This document shows positions 1-11,100 of a stretch of 64,000 nucleotides of DNA, piece by piece. Source of the stretch: Amphiprion ocellaris (lineage: Eukaryota > Chordata > Actinopteri > Pomacentridae); assembly GCF_022539595.1 (NCBI RefSeq), contig NC_072771.1, positions 5,278,330 to 5,342,329 of the forward strand. The letters run 5' to 3'. The notes beneath the pieces were generated by a model. That model was not told the origin of the DNA. It saw only the letters and a program-made list of their open reading frames with translations, and ran no database searches. The translations under genes and the position numbers were made by a program. Position 1 is the stretch's first letter. Every line of letters starts with the position of its first letter.

Positions 1-560
1 GAAGAGATAGAAATGTCAACAGGTGGACGGGAAAATCCAAAATGTGGGATCATTTCAGAAGGTGAAGGACGACCCCAAGAAGAAAAACTCAAAGTTGTCA
101 GACTCAACTGCTGGCATGCAGAGAGGGCTGGTAAAAAGACGGACACTGCTGGTTAAAACTTTTCTGGATGCTTTTACGGTCCCCCAGATCACTGATGCAG
201 CAGCCGAGTGTCTTTTTTGACAACAACAGACTAATAACAGCATTAAACCTTTGCAGTTTCTGCTTGCTGGCGGCACATTGTTGAACCAAATCCACTGTAT
301 GTTTTAGCTTTTTAACAAAATGTTCAGTCTTGTGGCTGATCTCTTCACACATTCAGAATCATGCCACTTTGGTCAGTGTTGCTGTGGTTAGCTTTGTGCG
401 TTTGCTTGTAATATTTACATTTAAACGTCTCATTATATACAGTGTTAACAGTCTTAGTCTACTGGCAACACTTTGTGTCAGCTCTGGAGCTGAAAACGTT
501 TTCTCCCCAACGCTCCCCAATAGATATCCATCCGTTATTTGTACACCGTTTATTCCTCAC

Positions 561-846
561 TAGGGTCGGCTGGAGTCTATCCCAGCTGACAGGTCTCCAG
601 TCGATCACAGGGCTACGTATAGAGACAAACAATCACATTCACACCTACAGACAATTTAGAATCACCAATTGAACACAGCATGTTTTTGGACTGTGGGAGG
701 AAGCTGGAGAACCTGGAGAAAAGCCACGGATGTACAGAGAAACAAGCAAACTCCATGCAGAAAGATCGCAGGGAGGTCAGGACGTGACCTAGGCTTCTTC
801 TAGCTGCAAGATGAAAGTGCTAACCACCAAGTCACTGTGCAGCCCC
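561..846 (+). repeat. dispersed teleost repeat (non-LTR/SINE type)
   Basis: The segment runs from a GTCGGCTGGAGTCTATCCC-like start through 'acaatttagaatcaccaatt' and 'ggactgtgggaggaagctgg' to 'gctaaccaccaagtcactgtg'. This order is familiar from a very abundant fish repeat. A shorter copy lies at 29558-29745 and a scrap near 24830-24890. I am sure it is repetitive but not of the family name. Confidence 0.7.
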
Positions 847-2220
847 CGATAAATATATATTTTGATCATTAAAATGATTTGACAAACAACAGCTAGTCAT
901 CCAATAGTTTCAATTAATGACCTCTAGCCTACTGAGAAAGTCTTTGTTTAGGGAGAGGGCCAACCACTTTCCCCCAGTCTTCCCATTTCCTCCCTTTTTT
1001 CATGTTTTGTGCATAAATTTCCACAAGACAGATCATCATTGGATGGTTCTACCCAAAATACTATGTTCGTCTCCCATTTAAGCCTTTAAGATATCCCATT
1101 GTGCAATTCCGCCAGGACATATTCTTAGATTTTTATATACTGTAGTGCAACTTTTTGGAGTATTTCTATTTGCTTTACATCAATATAACCCTTAAATCAC
1201 AAGTTTGAATAATATTTATTGATTTATGTCTTAACTACTGCATTAAATTGCTTAAAAGTGCAATAAACCTAAAAAAAAAAAATAAATTGGTTATGTTCAT
1301 TTCACATATATTTCAAAATACAGAAATAGCATAGCTGTATCCCTCAAATTATGTTATGTGCGCTTTATTGCGTATTTTTACAAACCCATCACTGCAATGA
1401 AAAAGGTCTCTGAGACCTGGTGAATGTGTGAAATAGTCTGAAAGACAGAGAAAACAAATAGCATATCTTATGACAAACACATACTGAATTAGATCAGCTT
1501 ACGCCACCTTTACTTGAAAATGCTTTTTTTTGTTTGTTTTATTGTGTCTGTGTGAAGTTACCAGTCATTCTTCTTCATCTGGCTTCGTCACATTTCTTCA
1601 CATACTTCTCATCTATCTAACACTGGCCATCATTACCATCAAGTTTTAGATATTTCTGTGTGTTCAGCTCCATGTTACACACTCATCCAACCATCACCAG
1701 TTGCTGTTACTGGTTTGAGTCTTTATTAATGAAGTTTTCTTCTCTTCTTTGGAAACTTGCCTGCAGGCAGTTGGAGTTATTTTGGATGGAGTGACCAGCA
1801 GAGTATGTATGGTGGTTGTATTTTTACCTCGCATGATACCAGACTTGCCTTTCATTTTAAATCAGGTCCACTGTGTGTTTGGTCTGTATCCATCATTTAT
1901 CTTCATTCTAAGTGATGTTTCACTGTCTTGTTTCCTCCTGATAAAAATACAAACAATTTTATGTGACGTGGAGTGAAATTTCTTGTTTGCGCCCTTCATT
2001 TTCAGCTTTCTCTCTTTGCATTATCTGCTTGTTACCCCACGAGGGCGCTATTTATTCAAACATTTTCATTGTTTGTAAGTCTGTTTATGTAATGGTATCG
2101 ATTTGATTCATGTTGAATTGCTCTGTTTATTACTTGTCTGCTTTGCTTAGCTTTTGAGAATCTGACAACTTTAATCATTTCTGCAGATAAACGGTTTTAA
2201 CAGTTGCTCAAATTTTAAAC

Positions 2221-2242
2221 TTTTTTTTTTTTTTTTTTTTTT
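2221..2242. repeat. poly-T homopolymer (22 nt)
   Basis: Uninterrupted T run in intron. It lies just upstream of a minus-strand LINE fragment, though no direct link can be shown. Confidence 0.9.
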
Positions 2243-2308
2243 AAATAAATCTGCAGAAAGAGGAATCATATAACTGGACGTCCCACAGGAATGAAGGACT
2301 TCTTGTGA

Positions 2309-2520
2309 CTATAAGTGGCACTTGTAGTTATTCTGTGTGGACGGACGAGTTATGCAAAGTTTTGACAACATCCTCGTCTCTGATGCTGCATGTAGATTGT
2401 TCACATCCACCCCGTTAGCCTTCTGAATGAGTTTATTCAGTCTTCTGGTGTCATCCGCCCTCAGGCTTTTACCCCAGCAGTCCACAGCTGCCACCAAATA
2501 CTCCTAAAGCACCCACAGCA
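2309..2520 (-). mobile_element. non-LTR retrotransposon fragment, 3' end of the RT ORF
   Basis: On the minus strand a short open stretch reads DCWGKSLRADDTRRLNKLIQ. This matches the C-terminal part of fish LINE reverse-transcriptase ORFs (typical pattern CWGGxISxxDxxRLNKLIRKA). Only about 60 codons survive and the 5' portion is absent. The 3' end of what looks like the same family lies on the plus strand at 47470-47860. Confidence 0.65.
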
Positions 2521-2618
2521 TGGTGCCACATATATTAAAGGACTAGAGTTTCTGCAGGAAAATGAACCAACGCTGCCTCTTCTTGAAGAGAGATGCAGAG
2601 TTTCAGTTCTAGTCTAGT

Positions 2619-3611
2619 TTAACCCTCTGACCTCCAAGAAGTTTTTGGGCTTTTTTTGTGCTGCTGACACATTTTTCACTTGCTGTGGGCTCATTTTTCA
2701 CTAGAATATAAAGTCCTGCACCTCTGTGGAAACAGAATAACCATGAAGAAGGAGAAAGAAGACAGAAATGTCTTCCACTCAGTAACAACAGCGTTAGAAT
2801 GACATAAATCGTACAAAAAAAGTTGAATTTCTCTGGTTTCTCTGAAAAAAACTGGAATAAACATGTACACAATTTTTCAAAGTGTCCACGTGTGTCACCA
2901 ATACTGAAAAAATGGTGACTCCACAATACTAGAGATATTTTGCTGCTTTTTCCTACTTTAATTTTTTTCCATGCTCGTCTCCTGTGTGAGTTTTTGCAGC
3001 TGAGCTGGTTGTCGGTTGCAGCAAGTAGTGTATTTTTATTTTTATTTTAACAGAGACCACTGGATGAAGGTTTATAATTTTAGAGAATTTTTAAATGAGA
3101 CATGATTTTACTGAAATATCACGATTTTAACCTTAGATTTGGTTACGTTTTCTGACAGAACCAAGTGTCACAGAGCAGAAACTTGAAAATACTGTTTTTA
3201 TAGTTTCTGGCTCTGATAAATGGGGTCATTTAGGTGTTGTTTTGAAAAGATAACAAGCTTTCAAACCTGCAAGATTTTTAACTTTATTTGATTATGTTTT
3301 CTGACAGAATGGCTTATCAAAATGAGTACGATCACCAGAAACTTCAAAATATTTCTGTTTTTATAGTTTGTAGCTCTGGTAAATTGTGTATTTTTTGGGC
3401 CTTATTGTATAGGACAGTGGAATGAGGACCTGCACTAAAGGGCCATGGGCTGGATTCGAACCTGTGACCACTGCATCGGGGACTAGAGCCCCTTTTTATG
3501 GGTCTCCCACTCAACCAGTTGAGCTACTGGGACACCTGTTTTTTTGTGATTTTTGTCATGTTTAACACGTCTTTCAAACCTGCCAGCACATTTCAGGGTC
3601 CAGAGGGTTAA
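2619..3611. mobile_element. piggyBac-like non-autonomous element, copy A
   Basis: The segment begins TTAACCCTCTGACC (TTAA at 2619-2622) and ends GGTCCAGAGGGTTAA (TTAA at 3608-3611), so the ends are imperfect inverted repeats flanked by TTAA. Known piggyBac elements duplicate TTAA and begin with CCC/CCY. No transposase frame is visible. A tRNA-derived SINE is nested inside (3369-3540). A second copy lies at 22757-23511 and shares internal stretches such as the one reading 'cacctctgtggaaacagaa'. Confidence 0.7.
3369..3540 (-). mobile_element. tRNA-derived SINE nested in the TTAA element
   Basis: On the minus strand the head reads GTAGCTCAACTGGTTGAG (pol III A box and D-arm-like) followed by CAGGTTCGAATCC (B box). 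The body then runs through GGCCCTTTAGTGCA to a tail resembling 'cctatacaataaggcc'. This arrangement is typical of abundant teleost tRNA-related SINEs. It interrupts the host element and is therefore younger. Confidence 0.8.
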
Positions 3612-4119
3612 TATTCAAGTGATCTCTAAGGTATTTGTCCACCTGTACCGCTTCCACCAGTTCTATCTAAACGGAAAGAGTAAAAGCAGGAGTCCTACCT
3701 CCCCTGAAGTCCACTAGCAGCTGCAGATGATTCAGATTCACACCGGTCTACATAACCATCCACCCACCACTCTCTGCTGCACGATTCCCTGGAAGAATTG
3801 TTTATAACAGCTGTGTAAAAGTTTTCTAGTTCAGCTCGTTTAAAGTTACACTTTGCAAGTTTCTGCAGTATAACAATGACATGTCTGCACTGCAAAAACA
3901 CGATGGAAGAAGAATAAAATGGATGAATGGAGAGTTTCACAGTAATGATGGGCAGTGATCAGACTGTCCATTATGTTTGTTTACAACAGCTATGAGACAA
4001 ATAATTTAAATCATGTCAACAGGCTGTTCAGAGTTTCCATTCTGTATAATTTGAAAGTTATAATTAATTTTAGAAATTATCTTATCAATGCTTTGCTGAA
4101 GTGTTTTCATTCCTCACAG

Positions 4120-4333
4120 CGTTTGATGACCATGACAGTGCGATGGATGACCGAGACAGCGACTATCGCAGTGAAACCGGCAACAGACCTCCGCGGTTCC
4201 ACACCACCTCCCAGACTAATTCATCAGTGCACCAATACCCGATAGGACGCAGGGTCCAACACCAAGCCTTGTCCAGGGAGTCCGAGTCTGTACAAAGCTA
4301 TGAGCTAGACTATAGAGAAATGAGGGGACCCAG
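4120..4333 (+). CDS. unc13b: unc13b exon: N-terminal linker after the C2A domain
   Basis: This 214-nt exon is bounded by CTCACAG and GTAAAC. It encodes (T)FDDHDSAMDDRDSDYRSE, then HTTSQTNSSVHQYP and VQSYELDYREMRGP. That matches the UNC13 linker (DSAVDDRDSDYRSET...TTSQPNASVHQ), and the SYELDY stretch resembles UNC13B (SYDLDY) more than UNC13A (SYEEF). The first codon is split: with an A from the upstream exon, CG completes the expected Thr. The exon ends in AG, so it joins a following exon in phase 2. Munc13 proteins prime synaptic vesicles by opening syntaxin and templating SNARE assembly at the active zone. This linker lies between the RIM-binding C2A domain and the calmodulin-binding/C1 region. 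Confidence 0.92.
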
Positions 4334-5115
4334 GTAAACACACACTCACTCGGAGAGACACACAAGCAAATACACAACTCTCTGCCCTCATTAGTGCAGC
4401 ACCACTTAGGAATAACAATCCTGTGGCTACTCGGTGTTGTCAGGTATATGTGCAGAGCTCGTAAATAACAGGAAATGCACTAAAATAGTATAAAGTAGTA
4501 GTGAATTGGCCTGAATCAACCACTCTCAACCATGGATTCTGAGATCATTTGTATTCATATATATTTGCTTTTGCTTTAAGGAGTCAGTTTAGCAAGAGAA
4601 GCATAAACTACCACTGTGGTTATTCCATTTGACAGCACAAGTGGTACAGCTTTAGACAGCTGTGCTGTAGCACATGCAACACATTTTATCTTAATCATGC
4701 CAATTTAGGTGTAATTATATTAAAACACTTGCTTGTACCAGTTTATAGAATGTCAGATATGGATGCTTTCATCATATAAGCAGTGAAAATGAAAAAAATT
4801 AATCAGAAAAAAGCTGAAGATGTTGAACGTTACTCTAACATAAACATACAGATTGAGCAAAATCACAATAAGATAATGAATGTGTGCGCACTTTCATGTT
4901 CGTAGTTGGCTTTTTTCATTTGCTGTTTTAATTCTTTCCTTGCATGGACACTTTCTTTGCATGATCTGCTTTTGATTTATGTCTAATGCTTTTTAAAATT
5001 CAAGTCTAATACCTTTCTCTTTCTTTCTTTTTTCTATGCATCATGCTCCACTCCTTCCTGCATGGTGTCTTTTTTTTTTTGCTTGTTTTTTATTCCTTAC
5101 TTCGTTTGAATCCAG
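4334..5115 (+). other. unc13b: unc13b intron between linker exon and giant exon
   Basis: This 782-nt GT-AG intron starts GTAAACAC. It ends in a long pyrimidine-rich tract (tttctttctttcttttttct, then further T runs) and the acceptor TTTGAATCCAG. I see no other feature. The giant open frame extends back to an ATG at 5036, but that part is the translated pyrimidine tract and not coding. Confidence 0.8.
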
Positions 5116-8100
5116 GCGATCAAACAATAAGGGTGGAGTTAGAATAATCCCTGTTGACTCAGGTATGGGTGTGGAGGATTGGGAGAGTAAATATAAAGTG
5201 CCTGACTGCGGTGTCTTGGATGATTACTTGGATGCTGAGCAGAAAATGTGGGAGGACGAGGATAAAAGCATCATCTACCGGATTAGTGACAGTTCTTCCA
5301 AAGGCAGCAGATTCTATCAGACAGTTGAATGTGATGCGCTCTCCCCAGAGGATACGCAGGAACTGAGTGGCAGAACAAACAGGCAGCGGCACGGCTTTGG
5401 TAGTGGAGAAGTGCGGTTAGTTTACAGGGAAGCCGGCAGCTTTGAGGATGAGTCATCACCTCCTGAAATTGATATAATTCCTTCTGTCAAACAGCTACGA
5501 CAGCAGACGGACAGAGAGAGTCTGCTTTACAAGACCAGACTGTGGGCCAAAACGGCTTTAGAAGACACACTTGAGAGTTATGCAGCTTTTCGTGAGGAGG
5601 AAGCTGCTCGGGAAGAAGCCGCAAGAATCAGAGGCAGGAGTGAATATGGCTCAGTTGGTTCAGATGAGATGCAGTACTCCTTTGGATCTGAGGAGGAACT
5701 GGATGACCTGGCTTTCACTGAAGGGGATGCTAGTTATGAATATGAAAGCTACTACTACCCTGGCAGGTATACATCAGCTTTTGGAGGACAAGGCTTTTCA
5801 AGTAAAGGGAGAACAGGTCGTGGACAAGATCCCATGTTGTCTCCTGTGGAGGAGCCGAGTGATGAATATGTAGATCCAATGGGTGAACTGCAGAGTTTAG
5901 TTCACTCAGTGTCTGAATATTTGGCTGTAAAAGAGGAGGAGATCAACAACTATGAATCAATGCCTAAACCAGTTAGACGAAAACTTCCGCCTTTGCCAAC
6001 TGATGCTAAAGCTGCGCAACCTGCAGACAGTAATAGCATTGAAGTCAAACCTGATGTTAAGGAGGATAGCACTGTTGAACAGGGCATAGCTGGCGTAAAG
6101 AATGCAATGAGCTCATTGTTCAGTACAATCACAGGATCAAAGCCAACCCCTGAGGCAGAAGCTTCAGGCACAACACCATCCCCCCAACCACCACAGGCAG
6201 ATTCTGGTATTTCAAAACTGCTGTCTTTCATCCCTAAACCTACTACTGAAGCCACAGAAACCTGTGGTGCAACAGAACCACCTACCTCCCAAGCATCACC
6301 TCAACCTGAGTCTGGCATTTCAAAGCTGCTTTCATTCATTCCCAAAAGTGGTGGCACATCCCCACCAGTAGCCATAGTTCCTCCTGCCTCTCAGGAGTCC
6401 GGACCAGAAAAAAAGTTTTCCCTTCAGTCTCTTTTGCCATTCCAATCATCAGAAACCAGTCGGCAAGCTGATGCTGGACAGACAGCAACACATGCTAGCA
6501 CAGAGGCACAAGGCAATGCATCCACTGGTGCCCAGCCCACATCTGGGTTTGAGGGCATGTTAGGAAGACTTAGTCCTTTGAGACTTTTTTCCAGTGCACC
6601 GCCATCTAGAGAGCCATCACCTCAGCCATCAGAACAAAGGAGTGCTTCTGCTACAAGCAATGACTCCCTGCAAGGGCCGGCAAACAGATCCGTGAGCCCT
6701 AATAGACAGGGCTCGCAAACAGAGCGACAGCTATCAGGAGACACAAGACCAGGCTCCGGAACAGGATCAGTGGATCTTTTGCCAGATACAGCAAGTGGAT
6801 CAATTGAGTTTTCCCAAGAAACAGGAAGTGGGTCAGTTGAACTTCTTCCAGAGTCTGAGTCATCTGGTGAGCTGCCTGATATTCAGCAAAGAAAAACTAC
6901 CACAATATCTGAACCAAAACCTGAAAGCATTTCAGAGGAAACAGGATTTTTCAGTCCTTTTAAGAAATCTCTCTCTACACTCATATCAACAGCTCCTCCA
7001 GAAGCTTCCTCACAGAGTGACACCAAGCCCACAGAGGAGTCATTTCTGGGCAACAAACTCAAACTCCCGTTTTTCTCCTCAGAAAATGTTGCCACAACAA
7101 CCCCACCAAAAGCGGAAGGAGGCATGCTATCAGGGATTCTTAAGTTTGCATCTGGTGAAGACACCAATGCGACATCAAGAAGTCCATCCCCCACCCCTGC
7201 AAGATCTCCCTCTCCAAGTCGCGCTGCACTTCTTGAAAGTGTACCAAAAGGAAACACAGAAACTGGATGGTTTTCAAACCTATTCAAGGTAGCCCCAAGT
7301 GAACCTGCTAGAGAACCTGCAAAACCACAACTAACTCCCACCGTGACGCTAACCAAACCTAGCGGTCAAACTGGGCTGCATACTGAACCATTGACCCCTG
7401 AAACTACACAGAGCATTGTTGACAGCACAGAGCAATTATCACAGGAGCAAATATTGTCTGAAAAAGATCCTGAGCACAAGACAGATGTCCAGCTTGAATC
7501 AGATGTCACCTCTAAAGAGCAAGTTACTCCCAAGTCTGTGGAAGAAGTCAAATCACAACCACAGGGTCAAGGAATTCTCTCTGGATTGTTGAAATTAGGA
7601 TCAACTGAAGGTGCTTCACCTGACAATAAGGTCCAGGGAGGAGATAGTCAGCCCCAACAGGGTGGTCTGCTCTCGAGCCTATTTTCATCACCTTCCCAGT
7701 CTTCCCTCCAGACACAACAGAGTTCTGCCCCACAGCAGTCAGGAGGACTGTTGTCTGGATTTTTAAAATTTGCCTCTGATGTTTCTTCCCCTACAAATCA
7801 GTCTTCATCAACATTGCCAGGAGGCCAATCTGGCCAAATTCCCCCTCAAAGGCAAGGACAACCTGCTGCTGCACAACCACCTACTGGAGGACTCTTATCT
7901 GGGCTCTTGAAAAAAGCTACAGACACAGTGACTGGGTCCCCACCAACTCAGTCCAGTCAAGACTTACAACCAGCTGACCAAAACTTGAGTCAAGGGACGA
8001 CTCCTCCTACTCAGTCAGCAGAGATTTTGACTAAATCAGGTTCAACAGAAGTACCTCCTCCTGACAAAGGTCAGCCTAACCAGCAGCCAAAACCACTTGT

Positions 8101-11100
8101 AGCCTCAGATCAGCAACCAAGTCAGCAGCAGACTGAACCAACTGCAGAACCTCCAAAAGCAACAGTGCCTCAATCCAGTGGATTGTTTGGGGGTTTGTTG
8201 AAACTCACCGAAACTGCTTCCCAGCCACCTAAAGGACCTTTGGCTACACAATCTGCACAACAAAATCAGCAGCCAGGTAATGTGTTGTCTGGACTTTTTA
8301 ACAAGATTGTAGAGCCTAGTCCTACTCCCTCTCAGCCACAGTCAGAGCCAGGTGCTCAAGAAACTAACCAAAAACCAGTGCAGCAAGTATCTCCTCAACA
8401 AGGAGGCTTCCTCTCTGGCTTGTTTGGAATTGGGAGCCAAGAATCTGCTCCTGCAAACCCTCCCCAGTCCTCACAAAAACCGCCACAGACTGCACAACCA
8501 GGGAACCAGCCTAGTTCTTTTCCAGGCAACAGACAAAACCTACAACGGCAAAACCAAGTCCCTCCACAACAACCCCCCACAGGTCCTGGAGGAATGCTCT
8601 CTGGATTATTTAACAAAATTGCAGATGCAGTTGAACCCCCACAGCCTACAGTGGGGAGTCAACCAGGTCAGCAACAGGCACAGAGACCAGGCCCTAAGAC
8701 AACCCAGCAGCCACCTAATCAACAGGGAGGCTTTCTGTCGGGGTTGTTTTCAGGTCCAACTCCTCCAGCTCAGCAGCAACCACCCGCTAGTCAGCAAAAC
8801 CAGCAGCAACCCCAACAAGGTAACAGGCAACCACTGCGAAGGCAAAACCAGATATCTCCACAACCTGCTGCCTCTGCACCAGAGCAGCAACAGGGTGGAC
8901 TATTGTCAGGACTTTTCAATAAATTAGCAGCTAGTGATGCACCACAACAATCAACCCCACAGACCGGATCTCAACTTGTAAATAAACCAAACCTTGCTGG
9001 ACCTGGTCAACCTGCAGGTCAACAGTCATCTCAAACCAGTCAGCAAGGAGGATTCTTGTCTGGTCTGTTTGGCCAGGCGTCACCTCAGCAACAACAACAA
9101 CCACAACAACAACAAAAACAACAACAACAGCCTGGGAAAATTACAAGCTCTCAACAAACAGCAACCCAGCAGCCCAGTCAAAGTGGAGGCTTGCTTTCAG
9201 GCATTCTCAAGCTTGCATCTGGTGACAATGTACCACAGGAACCACAGCCACCTCAACATGCTCAGTCAAGTCAATCGAAGACGGCGCAAAGTCCAGCCCA
9301 GTCTGAATCAGGGGGATTATTCTCTGGTCTGTTAAACAAAATTTCAGCTTCTGTGGAACAGTCACCATCACCTAATGATCAAGGGAACCTCCAAACAACA
9401 CAACACCAACAGCAGCCCCGTGCAGGACAGGGGCGACCACAGATTCAAAGAACTAAACCTGTAGAGGTGTCTGCTTCCCAAGATGCGGCCAAAGATAAGG
9501 ATGTAAAAGGGCCGGCTCAAAAAGGCTTTCTCACAAATCTTTTTAGTGCCTCAGAGGAGTCATCAACAAAGACACAGCAGCCATCCACTCCTCAGCTTGG
9601 GAAGGACGAACCAAAAACCAGTGCAAGTAGCTCATCTCCTGGTCTGTTATCCAGCATTTTCAAAACGGGCTCCACTGAGAGTACTCCTCCTGCTCCTGGA
9701 AAGGAAAACGAAAAAGGCCTTCTTGAGCGAATACTGCCAAAGAGTAAGGATGATATCCCTTCAATTACAGTAACACTCACAAATGGTGCTAGTGCAGCTA
9801 CTCCAGTTGCTGATACTTCTAAAGACCCTGGAAATTCTCAGGTTTGGAAAGATCCTACTGTTTCCCCAACCCAACGTTACCTTGAGGAAATTGAACGTCT
9901 CTTGTATGGGACAGCAGATGAGTATGGTTACAAGGATCTTTTGTTCAATTTTACAGAGCATGGTGTTATTCCACCAGAGTTATATGAGCATCAGTGTCTC
10001 ATAGAAGCTCTACTGTGGCAACAACTCAATGACTACGCCCTGGCTGAAGCCCTAGCCACTCAAGTTCAGGAGCGCTACCAGACATGCCAAGGGCAAATAC
10101 CACCCACAGTTAGAACCCCCCAATGGGAGAACAACTTATCATTCAACCCTAAAGAAATGGACATTAGTGACTTCAATGTACCCTCACATCCTTGGAGAGA
10201 TGCTACTGCCCAGCTTTTTGAGAGCAGGAATCGCTTTTTTGAGCCAGATGAAGATCTTGTTTTGTTTGATATGACTTGCAAGGACAAGAAACCCTGGAGT
10301 AGCTGTGACAATTTAAATGACCTGAGTGAAGTAGACAAAAAACCTTGGATTGTTAGAGGTGATGCTATCAATCTCTCCATAGAAAAAACAAAGACAAGAT
10401 TAAACAGATGTCAGTCACTTACACAGTGCAGTGTACAGGAATTCAGCCGAGTAGTGGAAAAAAATGCAATCAATAGTCATATAAAAGATCATGAATTTGA
10501 TCTGAAATCAGCAACTGAGTTTTTAAAACGACTTGCCACAAAAAAGGGTCCAGTTGATTTAAGACGTGGTGCTCTAGATTTAAGCCAGTCTGCAGGTGCT
10601 ATGGGGGATGCAGATGAAGAAATGCTATTTGAGGATTCTGAGTGGTATCAACAATGGCTTTCACTGATGGACCAAGGGATGTGGTGGCCAGCTGAAGTTG
10701 GGGACTGTGGATATTATGTTTATACAGATGAGGAATACATTTATTCTCTTCTAACTGACAGAGCTGGAAGACATCTCTATGCCTGTGCTGCCCCAGAGGA
10801 TGTGCAAGCTCTAGAAAATATCACAGAAAATATTGCTAATATTCTGAAACAAAAACAAGCAGATAAAATGACCCTTTGCGGTTTTAAAATCCCCCTCTGC
10901 AATGAGGACAAAGGCCTCTGGTTTCCAGGCCAGCAGCTGAATAGATCTGCGCTTTCAGATGTGCCCATAGACCTAACTTCTGCCCTCAGGAAAGGGGAAA
11001 AAATAATGAACATGAATTTGGAAAGCTTTTCTCAAATGTTCCAGGAATCTATAGCTTCTCAAGCAGAGCAAGCTGTGGACTTTAGTGTGTACAAGCTTAA

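Larger units (their letters stand above)
1..4119 (+). other. unc13b: unc13b intron, 5' part cut by the window edge
   Basis: I see no coding exon before 4120. The C2A-linker residues expected just upstream in UNC13 proteins do not appear in any frame. The segment carries a dispersed repeat (561-846), a poly-T run (2221-2242), a minus-strand LINE fragment (2309-2520) and a TTAA-flanked element with a nested SINE (2619-3611). It ends in a CTCACAG acceptor at 4119. The remaining stretches (1-560, 850-2220, 3612-4119) show nothing I can name. Confidence 0.75.

Noticed and set aside
5036..5115. Signal-peptide-like hydrophobic N-terminus on the giant ORF starting at an ATG at 5036
   Set aside because: It is the pyrimidine-rich tract of the intron read as codons (Leu/Phe-rich). 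The AG at 5114-5115 followed by an in-phase exon start explains the frame better, and the upstream Munc13 exon joins there.
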